Positions 1-7,744 of a stretch of DNA of 38,435 nucleotides are shown piece by piece. Numbering within the stretch: position 1 is the stretch's first letter; each line of letters opens with the position of its first letter. The stretch is from JAXGQD01 sp964574395. GTDB lineage: Bacteria; Bacillota; Clostridia; Saccharofermentanales; Fastidiosipilaceae. A program made the translations under genes and the position numbers. The notes beneath the pieces were generated by a model that was not told the origin of the DNA, made no database searches, and was given only the letters and a program-made list of their open reading frames with translations. The DNA lies in contig CAZNNL010000018.1 in assembly GCA_964574395.1 (NCBI GenBank), positions 1 through 38,435 on the forward strand, written 5' to 3'.

Positions 1-605
1 GCTGCAGGAGCAGCTTCTTCAACAGCAGGAGCAGTTTCTTCAGCTACAGCTGTAGCTTCTTCAACGGCGGGAGCGCCAACAGCGACTTCAGCAGCAGTGT
101 TAGCACCAGCAGCTTCCATCTTTTTAGCAACTTCGTTTAAGTAAATTGCTAATGCAGCAATAGGTGAAACAAGTCCGCCTACCACTTGAGCATACAAAAC
201 CTCCACAGGTGGAATTGAAGCCAGAGCTGTTAATTCTGAAAGAGCAGCTACACGACCCTCAGTCGCACCACCCTTAATGTTTAACTTCTCAAACTTATCA
301 GCAAATTCCTTCATCACTTTAGCTGGAGCAATTACATCTTCCGAGCTATAAGCAATAGCGGTAGGACCTTTAAAGATCTCATCCAATTCACTCAAGTCCA
401 CTTCTTTGGCGGCTCTGCTGATCAGTGTGTTTTTTACTACTTTATAGTTTACGTTTGCTTTTCTGAGCGCATTACGCAATTCAGTATCTTGGCTGACCGT
501 TAAACCACGGGCATCCGCGACCACCAATGTTTTAGCGTTTTTTAGTTCTTCTACCAAACCACTAACAATAGTTTTTTTGTTTTCCAAAACTTTTACACTG
601 GGCAT
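1..605 (-). CDS. rplJ: Ribosomal protein L10 (partial, C-terminus outside window)
   Basis: L10 forms the base of the ribosomal stalk, binds 23S rRNA and anchors the L7/L12 dimers; it also represses its own operon. The frame starts at ATG 605 (MPSVKVLENKK) behind a good GGAGG site and reads 201 codons to the window edge without a stop. Typical L10 features include the region LVVADARGLT and the segment NYKVVKNTLISRA. The conserved part ends near residue 165. From there the protein runs into an Ala/Glu-rich tail with repeated AVEEA and ETAP-like units (residues about 166 to at least 201), longer than usual for L10. The upstream L10 leader, attenuator and promoter support the assignment. rplL would be expected just beyond position 1. 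The assignment is certain; the length of the tail is unknown. Confidence 0.96.
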   Translation of the reverse strand, partial: MPSVKVLENKKTIVSGLVEELKNAKTLVVADARGLTVSQDTELRNALRKANVNYKVVKNTLISRAAKEVDLSELDEIFKGPTAIAYSSEDVIAPAKVMKEFADKFEKLNIKGGATEGRVAALSELTALASIPPVEVLYAQVVGGLVSPIAALAIYLNEVAKKMEAAGANTAAEVAVGAPAVEEATAVAEETAPAVEEAAPA

Positions 606-621
606 ACAGTACCTCCTATAC

Positions 622-654
622 AAAAAATTCCTCATGTCCGAAGACGTGAGGAAT
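622..654 (-). terminator. Intrinsic terminator/attenuator in the rplJ leader
   Basis: On the minus strand a 12-bp stem (627-638 with 643-654, one mismatch) closed by a UUCG tetraloop is followed by a run of U. It lies between the L10 leader core and the rplJ ribosome binding site, the place where transcription attenuation by excess L10-L12 is expected. Confidence 0.85.
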
Positions 655-659
655 GTAAA

Positions 660-745
660 AACAACGTAAATACGTATCTCTTTATCATCACCTCGGCAGG
701 ACGTTTTACTGATTATGCTTAGAGCACCTGCTGTCTTAGGTCACC
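660..745 (-). ncRNA. Ribosomal protein L10 leader (cis-regulatory RNA)
   Basis: The minus-strand transcript contains the hallmark L10-leader core: GACCU (742-738), then AGACAGCAGG, and later CCUGCCGAGG (about 700-690). GACCU can pair with AGGUG (693-689), and CAGG with CCUG, giving the usual stem with internal bulge. In known cases the L10(L12)4 complex binds this RNA and lowers rplJL expression. The start of transcription predicted from the promoter lies just upstream of the core. Confidence 0.85.
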
Positions 746-751
746 TGAAGA

Positions 752-780
752 ATAATACTGGCAAAACCACATCCTGTCAA
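752..780 (-). promoter_or_regulatory. Sigma-A type promoter of rplJ
   Basis: TTGACA (780-775) and TATTAT (757-752) are separated by exactly 17 bases on the minus strand. The predicted transcription start is close to 745, immediately before the L10 leader. The spacer contains one copy of the TGGCAAAA word (759-766). The stretch 781-1002 between this promoter and that of dinB holds no gene I can support. Confidence 0.85.
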
Positions 781-1002
781 GCATAAAATCGACGAATACC
801 TGTCTATCTTAAATTGTATTGATAAATGGACAAAAATGACGGTACATCAAGCCAAGTCTATCCACTCACTAACCCGTGTTTGATGCGCCGGAATATCTTT
901 CGGCTGATCTAGTGCACAAGAATAGTCAAAAGTACTGCCCCAAACAAAATGCCCAAAATGAAGGTCAATTAAGCGCTCTAATTGTAGCCTTTTTCTCGCT
1001 TC

Positions 1003-1030
1003 TTGACAAAATACTACTCGCCCATATAAT
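1003..1030 (+). promoter_or_regulatory. Sigma-A type promoter of dinB
   Basis: TTGACA (1003-1008) and a perfect TATAAT (1025-1030) with a 16-base spacer. The predicted start of transcription, near 1037, falls inside the SOS box. Confidence 0.85.
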
Positions 1031-1032
1031 AA

Positions 1033-1048
1033 AAGAACATTCGTTCTT
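1033..1048 (+). promoter_or_regulatory. LexA (DinR) SOS box
   Basis: AAGAACATTCGTTCTT contains GAAC-N4-GTTC, the Gram-positive LexA operator core, in a perfect 16-bp palindrome. It covers the predicted transcription start of dinB, so LexA bound here would block transcription until DNA damage. Confidence 0.88.
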
Positions 1049-1066
1049 GTTTGGAGGTTTTATGCA

Positions 1067-2308
1067 GTGGAACGCGTTATTTTACATGTTGATATGAATG
1101 CGTTTTATGCTTCGGTAGAATGCTTACACCGCCCTGCCATTCGTGACTTACCCGTGGCTGTCGGGGGCGATGAAGCACAACGCAACGGAATTATTTTAGC
1201 TAAAAACCAAAAGGCCAAACGCGCCGGTGTTATTACTGGAGAAGCCCTGTGGGAAGCGCGAACAAAGTGTCCTGAACTTTGTGTTGTTCCCCCAAATTAC
1301 CCTCTCTATGTTCGTTATTCACGTATGGCTAGACAAATTTATAACAGCTATACCCAGCAAGTGGAGCCCTTTGGCCTTGACGAAGCGTGGCTAGATGTCA
1401 CGGGAAAAGACGGTCTTGCAGTGGCTGAAGAAATCCGTCTACGTATCAAAGATGAACTCGGGGTTACGGTTTCAATCGGCATCGCTTGGTGTAAGGTTTT
1501 TGCCAAACTGGGTAGTGACATGAAAAAGCCCGATGCCTGTACTTTAATAAGTAAAGAAAATTATAAAACTCTGGTTTGGCCTTTGCCGGTGGAGGATTTG
1601 CTATATATCGGACGAGCCACAAGTCGTAAATTGCGCGCCTTGGGCATACGTACAATCGGCGAATTGGCTATCCTGCCAGAAACCTATCTACGCAAGCGTT
1701 TTGGGAAAATAGGTAGCCTTCTACATCATTTTTCTAACGGGAGCGAAGACGGAGCCGTCAAAGAAATGATTTATAAAGACAGCATAAAATCGGTAGGTAA
1801 CAGCGTCACTACACCCCGCGACCTCTGCAATGAACAAGACGTCAAGATTGTTTTCTACGCACTCTGCGAAAGTGTGGCTGCACGTCTGCGCGAAGAAGCT
1901 TTAGCCGCCATGGGTATCGGCATTGTAGTGCGCGGCAACACGCTGGTCTACGAGCAATACCAATGTATGTTAGAGCGCGCTAGCAACTTGACCGAAGAAT
2001 TAGTTGCAGCCGTTCTGGGACTTTTTCAGAATAATTTTACTTGGCCCTCACCTATTCGTAGCTTAGGCGTAAGGGCTTTCGCTTTACAGCCTGAATGTCC
2101 GGAACAAATGGCTTTTTTTAGAGATGAGGAACTCCGTCATAAGACAATGTATCTAGATCGTGCCATTGACAGCATGCGAGAACGCTACGGCTACAGCTCT
2201 CTACGGCGCGGGCTGATGTTGTGCGACCCTCTGGGGCGCATCGATGCTAAAGGCAGCCACACCATCGCACCCATCAGCTATTTCAAAAATGGCGAGACGG
2301 TTGGCTGA
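1067..2308 (+). CDS. dinB: DNA polymerase IV (Y-family translesion polymerase)
   Basis: Error-prone polymerase that copies past damaged bases during the SOS response. The 413-residue protein opens with HVDMNAFYASVE (residues 7-18, catalytic Asp9) and has GLDEAWLDVT (Asp105/Glu106), the second catalytic carboxylate pair. The palm motif SIGIAWCKVFAKLGSDMKKP (136-155) is recognisable, with Cys where the usual motif has Asn. The start is a GTG, 9 bases behind GGAGG; an ATG five bases upstream is out of frame. Regulation by LexA is visible in the promoter. A small conserved gene follows 287 bases downstream, across a tandem repeat. The clostridial-type DinB subfamily is likely; the little-finger region (about 240-350) is divergent, as is usual. 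Confidence 0.95.
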   Translation: MERVILHVDMNAFYASVECLHRPAIRDLPVAVGGDEAQRNGIILAKNQKAKRAGVITGEALWEARTKCPELCVVPPNYPLYVRYSRMARQIYNSYTQQVEPFGLDEAWLDVTGKDGLAVAEEIRLRIKDELGVTVSIGIAWCKVFAKLGSDMKKPDACTLISKENYKTLVWPLPVEDLLYIGRATSRKLRALGIRTIGELAILPETYLRKRFGKIGSLLHHFSNGSEDGAVKEMIYKDSIKSVGNSVTTPRDLCNEQDVKIVFYALCESVAARLREEALAAMGIGIVVRGNTLVYEQYQCMLERASNLTEELVAAVLGLFQNNFTWPSPIRSLGVRAFALQPECPEQMAFFRDEELRHKTMYLDRAIDSMRERYGYSSLRRGLMLCDPLGRIDAKGSHTIAPISYFKNGETVG

Positions 2309-2355
2309 AAAGTTAGGGAGAATGGAGGTGCTTACGCATTGAGGGAGGTTCTGGA

Positions 2356-2518
2356 GCCCCGATTTTGGGCAAGTTTACAAGCAAAGTTGGTGGATGGGCT
2401 TCCAAAACCTCCCCCGCTTGAAAAGTTGGCCATTTAAGCCCGGTTTTGGGCAAGTTTACAAGCAAAACTGGTGGACAGGCTTCCAAAACCTCCCCCGCTT
2501 GAAAAATTGGCCATTTAA
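2356..2518. repeat. Two-copy tandem direct repeat, about 82 bp per unit
   Basis: Unit 1 (2356-2437, 82 bp) and unit 2 (2438-2518, 81 bp) directly abut and differ at only a few positions and one single-base gap. Both contain TTTTGGGCAAGTTTACAAGC, CCTCCCCCGCTTGAAAA and end in GGCCATTTAA. Read on the minus strand the units form an open frame with a repeated peptide (QAGEVLEA, then LLVNLPK), but there is no sign that this is a real gene. The repeat fills most of the space between dinB and the next gene. Confidence 0.85.
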
Positions 2519-2595
2519 TAATCCCGAAATGCCGCCGACAGAAAAACAGTAGTTTAAACGCTTTTTCAGCAAACACCGTGAACAAGGAGACTTAG

Positions 2596-2856
2596 ATGCA
2601 AGAACATATTAGACGAGAATACATCCATGAAGGTAAGCGTTACGTTGAAGTGACTGCACACTTCAGTACAGTCGGAGAAATTCGTCCACTCAGTTTGACT
2701 TTTGAGAATAAACGTTGGGAAATTGATCATATTTATAGGATTAAACAAAGCGCTAGCCAAAAAGCCGGGGGTTTCGGGATTTGCTATGACTGTCGCATTG
2801 GAGATAAACGCTGTCGCCTTTTTCTAGAAGAGACACGTTGGTTTTTAGAGTTATAA
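2596..2856 (+). CDS. Conserved hypothetical protein, DinB-associated
   Basis: An 86-residue protein of unknown function, rich in beta-forming residues and charged side chains. It starts with ATG behind AAGGAG at good spacing. The central region (about residues 19-50: VTAHFS, then IRPLSLTFENKRWEID) and the two cysteines in ICYDCRIG followed by a C-terminal RWFLEL resemble a family of short proteins often found next to DNA polymerase IV genes in Clostridia; I recall this from general knowledge and cannot verify it here. Its position after dinB on the same strand suggests co-expression with dinB, although the tandem repeat lies between them. No membrane segment or signal peptide is seen. Confidence 0.8.
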   Translation: MQEHIRREYIHEGKRYVEVTAHFSTVGEIRPLSLTFENKRWEIDHIYRIKQSASQKAGGFGICYDCRIGDKRCRLFLEETRWFLEL

Positions 2857-2936
2857 AAGTATTTCGCTCATGACAAAATTTATTTTTAACACCGTCAAGC
2901 GTGTGGTACAGAATAACTAGCGCTTACTGCAAACAT

Positions 2937-2971
2937 AAAAAATCCCTCCAACACTGATAGTGCAGGAGGGA
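2937..2971 (-). terminator. Terminator of the str operon (after tuf)
   Basis: On the minus strand, TCCCTCC (2971-2965) pairs with GGAGGGA (2949-2943), with an inner CACT/AGTG extension, and is followed by ATTTTTT. It lies about 30 bases past the tuf stop codon. Confidence 0.88.
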
Positions 2972-3002
2972 AATTGTATTAGGCTTCTAGTAAAGCTTTA
3001 GC

Positions 3003-4202
3003 TTACTCGATGATGGTTGAAACGGTACCAGAACCAACGGTCTTGCCGCCTTCACGGATAGCGAATTTCAAACCTTGCTCAAGAGCAACAGGGGTGATCA
3101 GCTTAACTGTGATGGTAACGTGGTCACCAGGCATGCACATTTCAACGCCTTCAGGTAATTCTGCAACACCAGTAACGTCTGTTGTGCGGAAGAAGAACTG
3201 AGGACGATAGCCATTAAAGAAAGGCTTATGACGGCCACCTTCGGCTTGGGTCAAAACATAAACTTGACCAGTAAAATGTGTGTGTGGTTTTACGGAACCA
3301 GGCTTGCAGATCAATTGACCGCGCTCGATTTCGGTACGGGTAATACCACGGAGCAAAGCACCAATGTTGTCACCAGCTTGTGCTTGATCCAGCAATTTGT
3401 GGAACATTTCAACACCTGTGATAACAGAGCTCTTTTTCTCTTCAGCTAGTCCAACGATGTCAACTGGGTCGCCGACTTTGACGATACCACGCTCAACACG
3501 GCCGGTAGCAACAGTACCACGACCAGAAATCGTGAATACGTCTTCAACAGGCATTGCAAAGGGTTGGTCGACAGGACGTGCAGGTGTAGGAATCCAGGAG
3601 TCAACAGCATCCATCAATTCGAGGATAGGTGCATAGACAGCGTCGTTAACATCTGTTGATGTGCTTTCCAATACTTCTAGAGCAGAACCTTGGATGAAAG
3701 GTGTATCATCGCCGGGGAACTCATAAGCATTCAAGAGGTCACGGACTTCCATTTCGGTAAGTTCAACGAGCTCAGGATCTGCAATGTCGCATTTGTTCAA
3801 GAACACAACGATTGAGGGAACGCCAACCTGACGAGCGAGCAAGATGTGCTCACGGGTCTGAGGCATAGGACCGTCAGCAGCGGATACAACCAAGATTGCA
3901 CCGTCCATCTGCGCAGCACCAGTAATCATGTTTTTGATATAGTCCGCGTGTCCTGGGCAGTCAACGTGAGCGTAGTGACGTGCGTCAGTTTCGTACTCAA
4001 CGTGTGATGTGTTAATTGTGATACCACGTGCTCTCTCTTCGGGAGCTTTGTCGATGTGAGCATAATCAGTGAATTCAGATCCACCTTTCATTGCTAACAC
4101 TTTTGTAATAGCGGCAGTTAAAGATGTTTTACCGTGGTCAACGTGGCCAATTGTACCGATATTGACATGTGGTTTATTTCTTTCAAATTTCGCTTTTGCC
4201 AT
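3003..4202 (-). CDS. tuf: Elongation factor Tu
   Basis: GTPase that delivers aminoacyl-tRNA to the ribosomal A site. The 399 residues are full length. Nucleotide-binding motifs are GHVDHGKT (19-26), DCPGH (81-85) and NKCD (136-139); the switch region has RARGITINTSHVEY. The beta-barrel domains 2 and 3 follow, ending in VGSGTVSTIIE. The ATG start (MAKAK) lies behind AGGAGG, and its first codons contain one TGGCAAAA word. It is the last gene of rpsL-rpsG-fusA-tuf. A separate promoter and a leader hairpin sit in the 144 bases between fusA and tuf, so it probably has extra transcription of its own. A second tuf copy elsewhere cannot be excluded. Confidence 0.98.
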   Translation of the reverse strand: MAKAKFERNKPHVNIGTIGHVDHGKTSLTAAITKVLAMKGGSEFTDYAHIDKAPEERARGITINTSHVEYETDARHYAHVDCPGHADYIKNMITGAAQMDGAILVVSAADGPMPQTREHILLARQVGVPSIVVFLNKCDIADPELVELTEMEVRDLLNAYEFPGDDTPFIQGSALEVLESTSTDVNDAVYAPILELMDAVDSWIPTPARPVDQPFAMPVEDVFTISGRGTVATGRVERGIVKVGDPVDIVGLAEEKKSSVITGVEMFHKLLDQAQAGDNIGALLRGITRTEIERGQLICKPGSVKPHTHFTGQVYVLTQAEGGRHKPFFNGYRPQFFFRTTDVTGVAELPEGVEMCMPGDHVTITVKLITPVALEQGLKFAIREGGKTVGSGTVSTIIE

Positions 4203-4221
4203 TTTGAAGAATCCTCCTTAT

Positions 4222-4240
4222 TGTCAGCCCCTTGCTGACA
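4222..4240 (-). other. Hairpin in the tuf leader
   Basis: TGTCAGC (4240-4234) pairs perfectly with GCTGACA (4228-4222) around a 5-base loop, about 7 bases upstream of the tuf AGGAGG. There is no U-run after it, so it is not a normal terminator; a role in mRNA stability or translation is possible. Confidence 0.5.
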
Positions 4241-4273
4241 CTTTTTTCGTTAATTGGCTAACGCCTTCAATCC

Positions 4274-4301
4274 ATTTTACACGATGTTGACGAATTTTCA
4301 A
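4274..4301 (-). promoter_or_regulatory. Probable tuf promoter
   Basis: TTGAAA (4301-4296) and TAAAAT (4279-4274) with a 16-base spacer, in the fusA-tuf gap on the minus strand. It would allow tuf to be made in excess over the other str operon products. Confidence 0.55.
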
Positions 4302-4346
4302 CCTTTTGATTATGTCGTCTCGTGAAAGGACAATAGCGTGCCTGGC

Positions 4347-6413
4347 TTACTTTTTCAATATGTCTTCCATTAAGCTTTTTGGCACTTCTTCGAAGTGACT
4401 TATCTGCATTACGAAAGTACCGCGGCCTTGTGTTCTGGAACGCAGAGCTGTGGCATAACCAAACATTTGTGACAGTGGAACTTTAGCAGAAATCTGTTGT
4501 GCACCGGATACTGCTTCCATACCCTCGATGCGGCCACGACGTGAGCTAATGTCACCCATGACATCACCCATGTAGTCTTCAGGAACAGTGACGTCCACAC
4601 GCATAACAGGTTCAAGTAGAACGGGATCTGCTTTGCGGCAACCTTCTTTAAAGCCCATTGAACCGGCGATTTTAAAGGCCATTTCTGAAGAGTCAACATC
4701 ATGGTATGAACCATCAATGAGTCTGATTTTAATATCGACCACAGGATAGCCACCCAAAACACCACTATTCATGGCTTCTTGGATACCTGCGTCAACAGGA
4801 CCAATGTATTCCTTAGGAACAACGCCGCCGACAATCGCATTTTCAAAGCTATAACCAGCACCGGGTTCTTGAGGTTCGAGTTCCAAGATGACATGACCGT
4901 ATTGACCACGACCACCGGACTGACGTACAAACTTACCTTCAGCTGTAACTTTCTTACGTATTGTTTCTTTGTAAGCAACCTGGGGAGCACCCACGTTAGC
5001 TTCCACTTTAAACTCACGCAACATACGATCAACGATGATATCCAGATGTAGTTCGCCCATACCAGAAATAATGGTTTGGCCAGTATCTGTATCTGTGTGC
5101 GTACGGAATGTTGGGTCTTCTTCTGCTAGCTTCTGCAAGGCAATCATCATCTTGTCTTGAGATGCTTTTGATTTGGGTTCAATCGCAACAGAAATAACTG
5201 GTTCTGGGAAGTCCATGGACTCCAGAATAACAGGATGATCTGCATCACAGAGCGTGTCGCCTGTGGTTGTATCTTTGAGCCCAACAGCAGCTGCGATATC
5301 TCCGGAATAAACCTCATCGATTTCTTCGCGGTGATTAGCATGCATTTGCAAAATACGACCTATACGTTCGCGTTTCCCTTTAGTTGAGTTTTGCACATAA
5401 GAACCTGATGACAAATGCCCTGAGTACACACGGAAGAAGCAAAGCTTTCCAACAAATGGATCAACCATAACCTTAAATGCAAGTGCTGCAAAAGGACCGT
5501 TGTCATCTGAAGGACGCTCTTCGTCTTCGTCTGTTACTGGATTGACACCTTTAATAGCTGGGACATCCAAGGGCGATGGCATGTAGTCAATGACTGCATC
5601 AAGCATCATTTGGACACCTTTGTTCTTGTAAGAAGAACCGCAAATAACAGGTGTAATGTCACAACGAATGGTTGCGTTACGGAGGGCTTTCTTGAGCTCT
5701 GGGACGGTGATTTCTTCACCTTCCAAGAATTTCATGGTTAAGTCTTCATCGCTTTCAGCAATTCTTTCAACCATTTTTTCGTGCCACTCTTCTGCAAGTG
5801 CAAGGTACTCTTCAGGAATATCACTTTCATCAAAGACATTACCTAAGTCATCTTGATAGATTTCAGCCTTCATGGTGACTAAGTCGATGATGCCGCTGAA
5901 AGTGTTCTCTTTGCCAATAGGAATTTGAATAGGCACAGGGTTGGCTTTCAGACGATCTGCAATGGTTCCGACAGTACGGAAGAAATCTGCACCAGTAATG
6001 TCCATTTTATTAACATAGGCAATACGAGGTACATGATAGTGATCCGCTTGGCGCCATACGGTTTCTGTTTGTGGTTCAACGCCGCTTTTGGCGTCTAATA
6101 ACGTTACCGCTCCATCCAGGACGCGTAAAGAACGTTCAACTTCGACAGTGAAGTCCACGTGACCAGGCGTGTCAATGATATTGACACGGTGACCTTTCCA
6201 CTGGGCTGTTGTCGCAGCAGAAGTAATCGTGATACCACGCTCTTGTTCTAGTGCCATCCAGTCCATGGTAGCAGCACCTTCGTGCGTTTCACCAATTTTA
6301 TGGATACGTCCGGTGTAGTACAGCACGCGTTCTGTTGTAGTTGTTTTACCGGCATCAATGTGCGCCATGATACCGATGTTTCTAGTATTTTCTAACGAGA
6401 ATGCTCTAGGCAT
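4347..6413 (-). CDS. fusA: Elongation factor G
   Basis: Translocase GTPase that moves tRNA and mRNA through the ribosome and works with the recycling factor. 688 residues, normal for bacterial EF-G. Motifs: AHIDAGKT (17-24), DTPGH (81-85), NKMD (135-138), and the switch segment ERGITITSAATT. Domain IV contains QSGGRGQYGHV, and the C-terminal domain has SRRGRIEGME. The ATG start follows AAGGAG at 7 bases. It lies 23 bases after rpsG in the str operon. A classical housekeeping copy rather than a resistance paralogue (such as tetM), judged from its place and motifs. Confidence 0.98.
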   Translation of the reverse strand: MPRAFSLENTRNIGIMAHIDAGKTTTTERVLYYTGRIHKIGETHEGAATMDWMALEQERGITITSAATTAQWKGHRVNIIDTPGHVDFTVEVERSLRVLDGAVTLLDAKSGVEPQTETVWRQADHYHVPRIAYVNKMDITGADFFRTVGTIADRLKANPVPIQIPIGKENTFSGIIDLVTMKAEIYQDDLGNVFDESDIPEEYLALAEEWHEKMVERIAESDEDLTMKFLEGEEITVPELKKALRNATIRCDITPVICGSSYKNKGVQMMLDAVIDYMPSPLDVPAIKGVNPVTDEDEERPSDDNGPFAALAFKVMVDPFVGKLCFFRVYSGHLSSGSYVQNSTKGKRERIGRILQMHANHREEIDEVYSGDIAAAVGLKDTTTGDTLCDADHPVILESMDFPEPVISVAIEPKSKASQDKMMIALQKLAEEDPTFRTHTDTDTGQTIISGMGELHLDIIVDRMLREFKVEANVGAPQVAYKETIRKKVTAEGKFVRQSGGRGQYGHVILELEPQEPGAGYSFENAIVGGVVPKEYIGPVDAGIQEAMNSGVLGGYPVVDIKIRLIDGSYHDVDSSEMAFKIAGSMGFKEGCRKADPVLLEPVMRVDVTVPEDYMGDVMGDISSRRGRIEGMEAVSGAQQISAKVPLSQMFGYATALRSRTQGRGTFVMQISHFEEVPKSLMEDILKK

Positions 6414-6436
6414 TAACTAACTCCTTCCGCGCTTGC

Positions 6437-6907
6437 TTACCATCTGAAGTGGGCAAAGGCTCTGTTAGCATCAGCCATACGGTGCATTTCTTCTTTCTTT
6501 CTGAAGGCACCTCCAGCTTCGTTAGCAGCGTCCATAAGCTCACCGGCTAGACGTTCTTTCATGGTGCGTTCGCTTCTCTTTCTTGAGAATTGAACTAACC
6601 AGCGCAATGCCAGTGTCTGACGGCGTTCCGGGCGCACTTCAATTGGCACCTGGTAGTTCGCTCCACCGACACGGCGTGCTTTGACTTCTAATAGGGGCAT
6701 GGTGTTATCCAATGCCTTGTTAAATACTTCCAGAGGATCTTCTGATGTCTTCTCTTTAATAATATCGAAAGCATCGTAACAGATTTTCTGGGCTACTCCC
6801 TTTTTGCCATCCAACATGATGTTGTTGACCAATTTGGTCACACGCACATCGTTGTATATTGGATCGGGGAGAATTTCTCTTGTTGGGACATGGCCTCTTC
6901 TTGGCAC
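6437..6907 (-). CDS. rpsG: Ribosomal protein S7
   Basis: Primary assembly protein of the 30S head, contacting 16S rRNA and the E-site tRNA. 156 residues, the usual length, beginning PRRGHVPTREILPDP, with the conserved KARRVGGANYQVP and ending MADANRAFAHFRW. The start is GTG at 6907, 8 bases behind AGGAGG. The 140-base gap to rpsL contains a small hairpin close to the ribosome binding site. In enteric bacteria S7 binds the rpsL-rpsG spacer to repress translation; whether that holds here is not known. Confidence 0.97.
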   Translation of the reverse strand: MPRRGHVPTREILPDPIYNDVRVTKLVNNIMLDGKKGVAQKICYDAFDIIKEKTSEDPLEVFNKALDNTMPLLEVKARRVGGANYQVPIEVRPERRQTLALRWLVQFSRKRSERTMKERLAGELMDAANEAGGAFRKKEEMHRMADANRAFAHFRW

Positions 6908-6933
6908 TTGTCTTCCCTCCTCTCATGATCATG

Positions 6934-6947
6934 CGGGCGTCAGCCCG
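6934..6947 (-). other. Small hairpin upstream of rpsG
   Basis: CGGGC and GCCCG pair perfectly around a 4-base loop, about 13 bases before the rpsG Shine-Dalgarno sequence. It could be part of a translational operator for S7, by analogy with the enteric str operon; this is inference only. Confidence 0.35.
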
Positions 6948-7048
6948 AAATCACAGGTACTCATCCATTCCGTAAGGAATTCATGTCAGTGTCCCACCAT
7001 GTCTATTCACAGAGGGTGTACTGATCACAGCGAGTCCAACCTACACGA

Positions 7049-7477
7049 TTAATTTTTTACTTTAGCAGCTTTAGGTCTCTTCGCTCCATATTTAGAACGA
7101 CTTTGTTGACGGTTAGCTACACCGGCTGCGTCAAGCGTACCTCTCACGATGTGGTAACGCACACCTGGGAGATCCTTCACTCTACCGCCTCTAATTAGAA
7201 CGACCGAGTGTTCCTGCAAGTTGTGGCCGATTCCTGGGATATAAGCGGTAACTTCCATGCCGGAAGTTAGGCGGACCCTGGCGACCTTGCGCAGTGCTGA
7301 ATTCGGCTTCTTAGGGGTAACAGTTTTAACAACCGTACACACACCGCGTTTCTGCGGGGAAAGTACTTCTGTTGAACGCTTTGTCAGCGTGTTCATGTTA
7401 ACCTGTAGAGCCGGTGACTTCGACTTGTAAACCTTCGATTGACGTCCTGCTTTTACTAATTGGTTGAACGTTGGCAT
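7049..7477 (-). CDS. rpsL: Ribosomal protein S12
   Basis: Decoding-centre protein of the 30S subunit and the classical streptomycin-resistance locus. 142 residues, starting MPTFNQLVKAGR. I choose ATG 7477, with GGAGA 7 bases upstream, over the TTG codon just before it. The conserved loop TPKKPNSALRK has Lys where streptomycin-sensitive strains do, and GVRYHIVRGTLDAAGV is intact, so no resistance change is seen. It is the first gene of the str operon; upstream lie an attenuator-like hairpin and a repeat-rich gap. The C-terminal tail (SKYGAKRPKAAKVKN) is basic, as is usual. Confidence 0.97.
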   Translation of the reverse strand: MPTFNQLVKAGRQSKVYKSKSPALQVNMNTLTKRSTEVLSPQKRGVCTVVKTVTPKKPNSALRKVARVRLTSGMEVTAYIPGIGHNLQEHSVVLIRGGRVKDLPGVRYHIVRGTLDAAGVANRQQSRSKYGAKRPKAAKVKN

Positions 7478-7527
7478 CAATACATCTCCTTTCTTAATTT
7501 TTCGTCATCATTCGTGCCTCGCGACAC

Positions 7528-7547
7528 AAAAACAGCCCTTATCGGGC
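7528..7547 (-). terminator. Weak terminator or attenuator upstream of rpsL
   Basis: On the minus strand GCCC-GATAA-GGGC is followed by TGTTTTT, about 50 bases before the rpsL start. The stem is only 4 bp, so termination would be partial. It could attenuate the str operon or end transcripts arriving from the upstream exporter gene. Confidence 0.45.
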
Positions 7548-7621
7548 GTGACAACTAAGTCTATCAAATATTTTTTTGTTTGTACAGGGGGGCGACTTGT
7601 TTTAGGTAACATTTCAACTTG

Positions 7622-7721
7622 CTTCAAAACTTCCAATAATATTGGCAAAAAAACAACTTGTACGACGATTACTTCAAATTTACCAATAAAATTGACAAAT
7701 AAACAACTTGTGCGACGATTT
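7622..7721 (+). repeat. Two tandem copies of a 50-bp unit
   Basis: Units 7622-7671 and 7672-7721 follow each other with an exact 50-base period. Both read CTTCAAA, CCAATAA, ATTG-CAAA, AACAACTTGT and CGACGATT in register. The first unit contains TGGCAAAA; in the second the word is altered to TGACAAAT. Inverted copies of the central 24 bases lie at 7745-7821. The gap 7478-7837 otherwise holds the rpsL upstream region and no gene. Confidence 0.85.
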
Positions 7722-7744
7722 TAGCCTTGAAATGCTAGTTTCTA

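Noticed and set aside
876..1097. 73-residue plus-strand frame before dinB
   Set aside because: It runs through the dinB promoter, SOS box and start in another frame and has no recognisable features.
2313..2585. 90-residue minus-strand frame across the tandem repeat
   Set aside because: It has no clear ribosome binding site, lies opposite to a plausible dinB transcript and its openness follows from the repeat; I keep it as a repeat, not a gene.
4069..4290. Plus-strand frames opposite tuf, fusA, serS, infB and other long genes
   Set aside because: They are shadows of well-conserved genes on the minus strand and lack their own start signals or family features.
4347..6413. EF-G-like tetracycline-resistance protein
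   Set aside because: Position in the str operon and motifs fit housekeeping EF-G.
7049..7477. Streptomycin-resistance change in S12
   Set aside because: The PNSALRK loop has the sensitive Lys residue.
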